From Neocallimastix lanati (nom. inval.) (lineage: Eukaryota; Neocallimastigomycota; Neocallimastigomycetes; Neocallimastigales; Neocallimastigaceae): a DNA stretch of 12,500 bases. The translations under genes were made by a program, and so were the position numbers. Below are positions 10,266 to 12,500 of the stretch, piece after piece (the stretch's first letter is position 1; every line of letters begins with the position of its first letter). A model generated the notes under the pieces. It was not told the origin of the DNA and did no database searches. It saw only the letters and a list, made by a program, of their open reading frames with translations. The stretch covers positions 840,001-852,500 of the forward strand of contig JACVTC010000065.1 in the NCBI GenBank assembly GCA_016946835.1, written 5' to 3'.

Positions 10266-10479
10266 CAGTGTCCAGCTCCTCTAGGATGGCCAGGACGCTA
10301 CCTATAGTGGCTCTGCTTTCCCTTTGAGGATCGCGTAGGGTACTTCTATATGGAGTTTCTTTGCTTATGGGGAGGTGAGAGCGCCGACGCTGTACTGGTA
10401 TGGCAGTTAGTCATACACCCATATTAACATATGGGGGAGACAAAAGTCTTCAGTTTATAAATAAAAAAAAAAAAAAAAA
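10266..10479 (+). mobile_element. GC-rich structured island with AATAAA and A17 tail: probable retroposed RNA (SINE-like or ncRNA retrocopy)
   Basis: About 48% GC over 195 bp, in a sequence that is otherwise nearly pure A/T. A chain of hairpins can be read on the plus strand: GTGTCC/GGACGC (10268-10298) with inner GC and TCC pairs; GCTAC/GTGGC (10297-10311); AGCG/CGCT with loop CCGA (10380-10391); GTATG/CATAC (10398-10416); CCCATAT/ATATGGG with loop TAAC (10418-10435); AGAC/GTCT with loop AAAA (10438-10449). Two pairs are G-T wobbles that would be A-C mismatches on the other strand, which favours plus-strand transcription. The island ends TTTATAAATAAA, then 17 A (10463-10479). One plus frame is open for 39 codons (10308-10424) between TAG and TAA. 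I could not match it to U1-U6, U3, SRP, RNase P/MRP, 5S or tRNA from remembered motifs. A decayed 3' end of an mRNA is the alternative. Confidence 0.55.
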
Positions 10480-10918
10480 TAAATAATAAATAATAAGTAA
10501 TAAATAATAATTAATAATTAAAGTAGTTTTATTAATAAATAATAGATAATAAATAATAAATAACAATAAAAGTAGTATTTATTAATAAATAATAAATAAT
10601 AAATAATAAATAATTAAATAATGAATAATTAAATAATGAATAATAAATAAAAAGAGTATTTATTAATAAATAATAAATAATAAATAATAAATAATAAATA
10701 ATAAATAATAAATAATAAATAATAAATAATAAATAATAAATAATAAATAATAAATAATAAATAATAAATAATAATATAAAGAGTATTTATTAATAAATAA
10801 TAAATAATAAATAATAAAGAGTATTTATTAATAAATAATAAATAATAAATAATAAAGAGTATTTATTAATAAATAATAAATAATAAATAATAATAATAAA
10901 TCATGAATAATAAAATAA
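10480..10918. repeat. Heptanucleotide satellite block E with palindromic punctuation
   Basis: (TAATAAA)n is interrupted at intervals by AAAGAG or AAAGTAG followed by the 16-bp perfect palindrome TATTTATTAATAAATA, at 10576, 10657, 10784, 10822 and 10860. The last three are exactly 38 bp apart, so a higher-order unit of punctuation plus heptamers has itself been tandemly amplified. The longest pure run is about 10670-10770. The block ends in decayed ATAATAATAAATCATGAATAA-like DNA. Confidence 0.93.
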
Positions 10919-11497
10919 ATTGGAGATATTGACATAAATGATAATATAATTGGAACTAATAAAAAATTATTTAATTAATTTTCATAATAAATATTATATA
11001 ATATATAAAATTTTTAATAAAATTTATATAATATTTTAATTAGCAAAATTTTAAAACCATTAATTTTAATTAAACAAAATAAAAAATATATAAAATATAT
11101 TTGTAATATATATAATATTAGAAATGATTATCTGTTCAATGTACATAATAATAGCCTTTCCTCTTTTCAAAATAAAAGGGATGACAAAAATATCTGAAAA
11201 AAAAATATTATATTAATGAAAATGCAAAAATTTAATATTAATAATTTATAATTACTATTTTATTTATTATAAACATTATAAACATATTATAAATTATATA
11301 TTTTAAGTAATATTAAATAATTGAATATTTCATATAAAAGTCGAAAATTTTTTCTTTATCTCTATATATATTAAATTAATATAAAATATTATATCATAAA
11401 ATATAAATATTTTAAAAATTATACATACAAATTTTAAATATTATTGTTTGATTATATTTTTTCTAATTAAAATAAATTAAAAATGTATAATATTATT
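10919..11497. other. AT-rich spacer, no gene seen
   Basis: This is ordinary AT-rich intergenic DNA with TATA-type palindromes. The only less AT-rich word is at 11135-11195 (GTTCAATGTAC, then CCTTTCCTCTTTTC and AAAATAAAAGGGATGAC), where CTTTT and AAAAG can pair. There is no open frame of interest. Confidence 0.5.
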
Positions 11498-11686
11498 GAA
11501 AAGATTTTCGAATCATTTATTCAATATGATTAAGAGTTGGATATATCTGGTGTTGTTAATGTAGTTAATGTTGTTAATGAAAAAAAAATTCTACTATGTT
11601 AGTTAGTTACTACTATTGGAATTTCAACTATCATTGTTATTATTGGTTGGTATAATTATGGAAAATATATTTTTCTTTTGTTTTAA
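11498..11686 (+). pseudogene. Possible decayed coding fragment with a hydrophobic segment
   Basis: Plus frame 2 reads 11 codons, TAA (11531), 22 codons, TAG (11600), then 27 codons to TAA (11684). The last part, VTTIGISTIIVIIGWYNYG, is a plausible membrane segment, richer in G, T and W than random AT DNA would give. The middle contains three tandem 9-bp units (GTTGTTAAT-type, 11552-11578) read as VVNVVNVVN. No ATG, splice site or partner exon supports it as a working gene. It could equally be repeat-derived chance sequence. Confidence 0.2.
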
Positions 11687-11713
11687 GAGGATTAATCAGA
11701 CATAAAAATTTTA

Positions 11714-11715
<2 letters not shown>

Positions 11716-11754
<39 letters not shown>

Positions 11755-12185
11755 GCTAAGATTAATGAGAAGGGAGGACAATAGGGCCTCCAGTTTCTCT
11801 CCCTTAAACATATCAGACTCTCCATTGAATTCTATGCTATCCTGTCGAAAGGATCTCTCACCAAGCAAGACTAATATGAAAGACATTCCCTATACGCTGC
11901 TTTTGGTGACGGTCTTCTTTTCAATGATCTCTTGAATCATCATCGAGGGAGGAACAACGACACTAATCCTCTCACAGATCAAGGGCTTTCTGTACAAGCA
12001 GTTATATGGTTTTGCAACAGAAATACTTTCCACGGAGAGAGAAAAACATCTACATCCAATTTCCTTTATAGGGAAAAACAACCTGAGAGGATGAAAATCA
12101 CCTCATATAAATTTAGGAAGTAGTTACACGATCAATTCAGAAACCTTATATGTATTAGTCCCTGGTACTAATTACTAGGATAAAA
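11716..12185 (-). pseudogene. GC-rich island with 37-A tail on the minus strand: probable retroposed, decayed coding sequence
   Basis: The island 11753-12185 is about 39% GC and abuts a run of 37 T at 11716-11752. Read on the minus strand it is therefore a sequence ending in a long poly(A) tract. One minus frame is open from 12102 into the A-tract (about 116 codons) except for a single TAG at 11892-11890. Upstream in the same frame are TGA (12105) and TAA (12126). Recognisable stretches include ERISVVVPPSMMIQEI and GMSFILVLLGERSFRQDS, with mixed charged and hydrophobic residues. The plus strand also has an 82-codon open stretch (11875-12120), so the strand choice rests on the tail. I do not recognise the protein. 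The other reading is a plus-strand exon behind a poly-T tract and TTAG acceptor. Confidence 0.4.
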
Positions 12186-12500
12186 AAAAAACCCCGGAAA
12201 AACCATTTATATATTTATTTATTTATTTATTTATTTATTTATAGTTGTTTATAAGAAATTTTTTTTATGACGTTAAATTAGGTCATTCATCAATAAGCCC
12301 CATTATGAAATGTAATAATATTCAAATTTTATGTATAAATATTATAAATTATAAAGATTTCATTTATTATATAAATTGTCATATGGGGGTATATATATCG
12401 TATTTTAGAACATTTATGTTTATGCCACCTAAAATAAAATTGTGATATAAATTAAATTTTTTAATTTTAAAATTTAAAGTGCGTAGTTTCATAAATAATA
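12186..12500. other. Right-end stretch with (TTTA)n repeat, no gene supported
   Basis: Right after the island come AAAACCCCGGAAAA (about 12187-12202) and a (TTTA)n tetramer run at about 12211-12241. A plus frame from 12245 is open for 66 codons to TGA at 12443 but starts with TTG directly after TATAG. It would make sense only as a spliced terminal exon, and no upstream exon is visible. The remainder is AT-rich and featureless. Confidence 0.4.

Noticed and set aside
10440-10455. CTGAAGA on the minus strand as a hammerhead ribozyme core
   Set aside because: The following GAAA block, stem II of normal length and a cleavage site are absent, so the seven-base match is chance.
10266-10460. tRNA, 5S, U1-U6, U3, SRP or RNase P/MRP identity for the GC-rich island
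   Set aside because: No cloverleaf or B box, no Sm site, no U6 or U2 signature blocks, no SRP helix 8 loop and no RNase P P4 core could be found by reading either strand.
11498-11520. Minus-strand ATGATTCGAAAATC as a tRNA B box
   Set aside because: No acceptor stem or A box at the proper distance; the match is partial.
12187-12202. AAAACCCC resembling a ciliate telomere repeat
   Set aside because: It is a single copy inside A-rich DNA, not a tandem array, and it is not at the window end.
12245-12445. 66-codon plus-strand open frame at the right end
   Set aside because: It starts with TTG immediately after an in-frame TAG. It could be a terminal exon, but no upstream exon or ATG is visible and the composition is AT-driven.

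Overview
The window looks like a piece of a very AT-rich eukaryotic nuclear genome. The single protein gene has GT-AG introns that join in phase. The intergenic DNA is almost only A and T, with long homopolymers and simple tandem repeats. This fits an anaerobic gut fungus (Neocallimastigomycota) best. A dictyostelid or another AT-biased protist or fungus cannot be excluded from this window. No rRNA or tRNA was recognised.

Layout. Positions 3057 to 1 (minus strand) hold the 5' part of one gene: three exons, at least 793 codons, running off the left edge. It encodes an unrecognised protein with a tryptophan-containing helical N-terminal domain and a roughly 500-residue Ser/Thr/Pro/Asn/Gln-rich tail. 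Its second intron carries a nested tandem duplication. Positions 3058-4680 are AT-rich 5' flank with a cluster of four 40-bp repeats, each able to form the same hairpin. From about 4684 to 10918 the window is dominated by five blocks of a 7-bp satellite, (TTATTTA)n in the first block and its complement (TAATAAA)n in the other four. They are separated by AT-only spacers with a few less AT-rich islets (about 5634, 7540, 9389, 11140) and one 21-bp tandem repeat (7781-7864).

Two islands stand out sharply from the AT background. The first (10266-10460, about 48% GC) lies inside a satellite block, can fold into a chain of hairpins, and ends in AATAAA plus a run of 17 A. The second (11753-12185, about 39% GC) is followed on the minus strand by a run of 37 A and has long, interrupted open frames. 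Both look like retroposed transcripts, inserted in opposite orientations. They are the most interesting objects here. The right end (12186-12500) holds a tetranucleotide repeat and no gene I can support.

There is no sign of an operon or of several genes acting together: this is one gene plus a repeat-rich intergenic region of about 9.4 kb.
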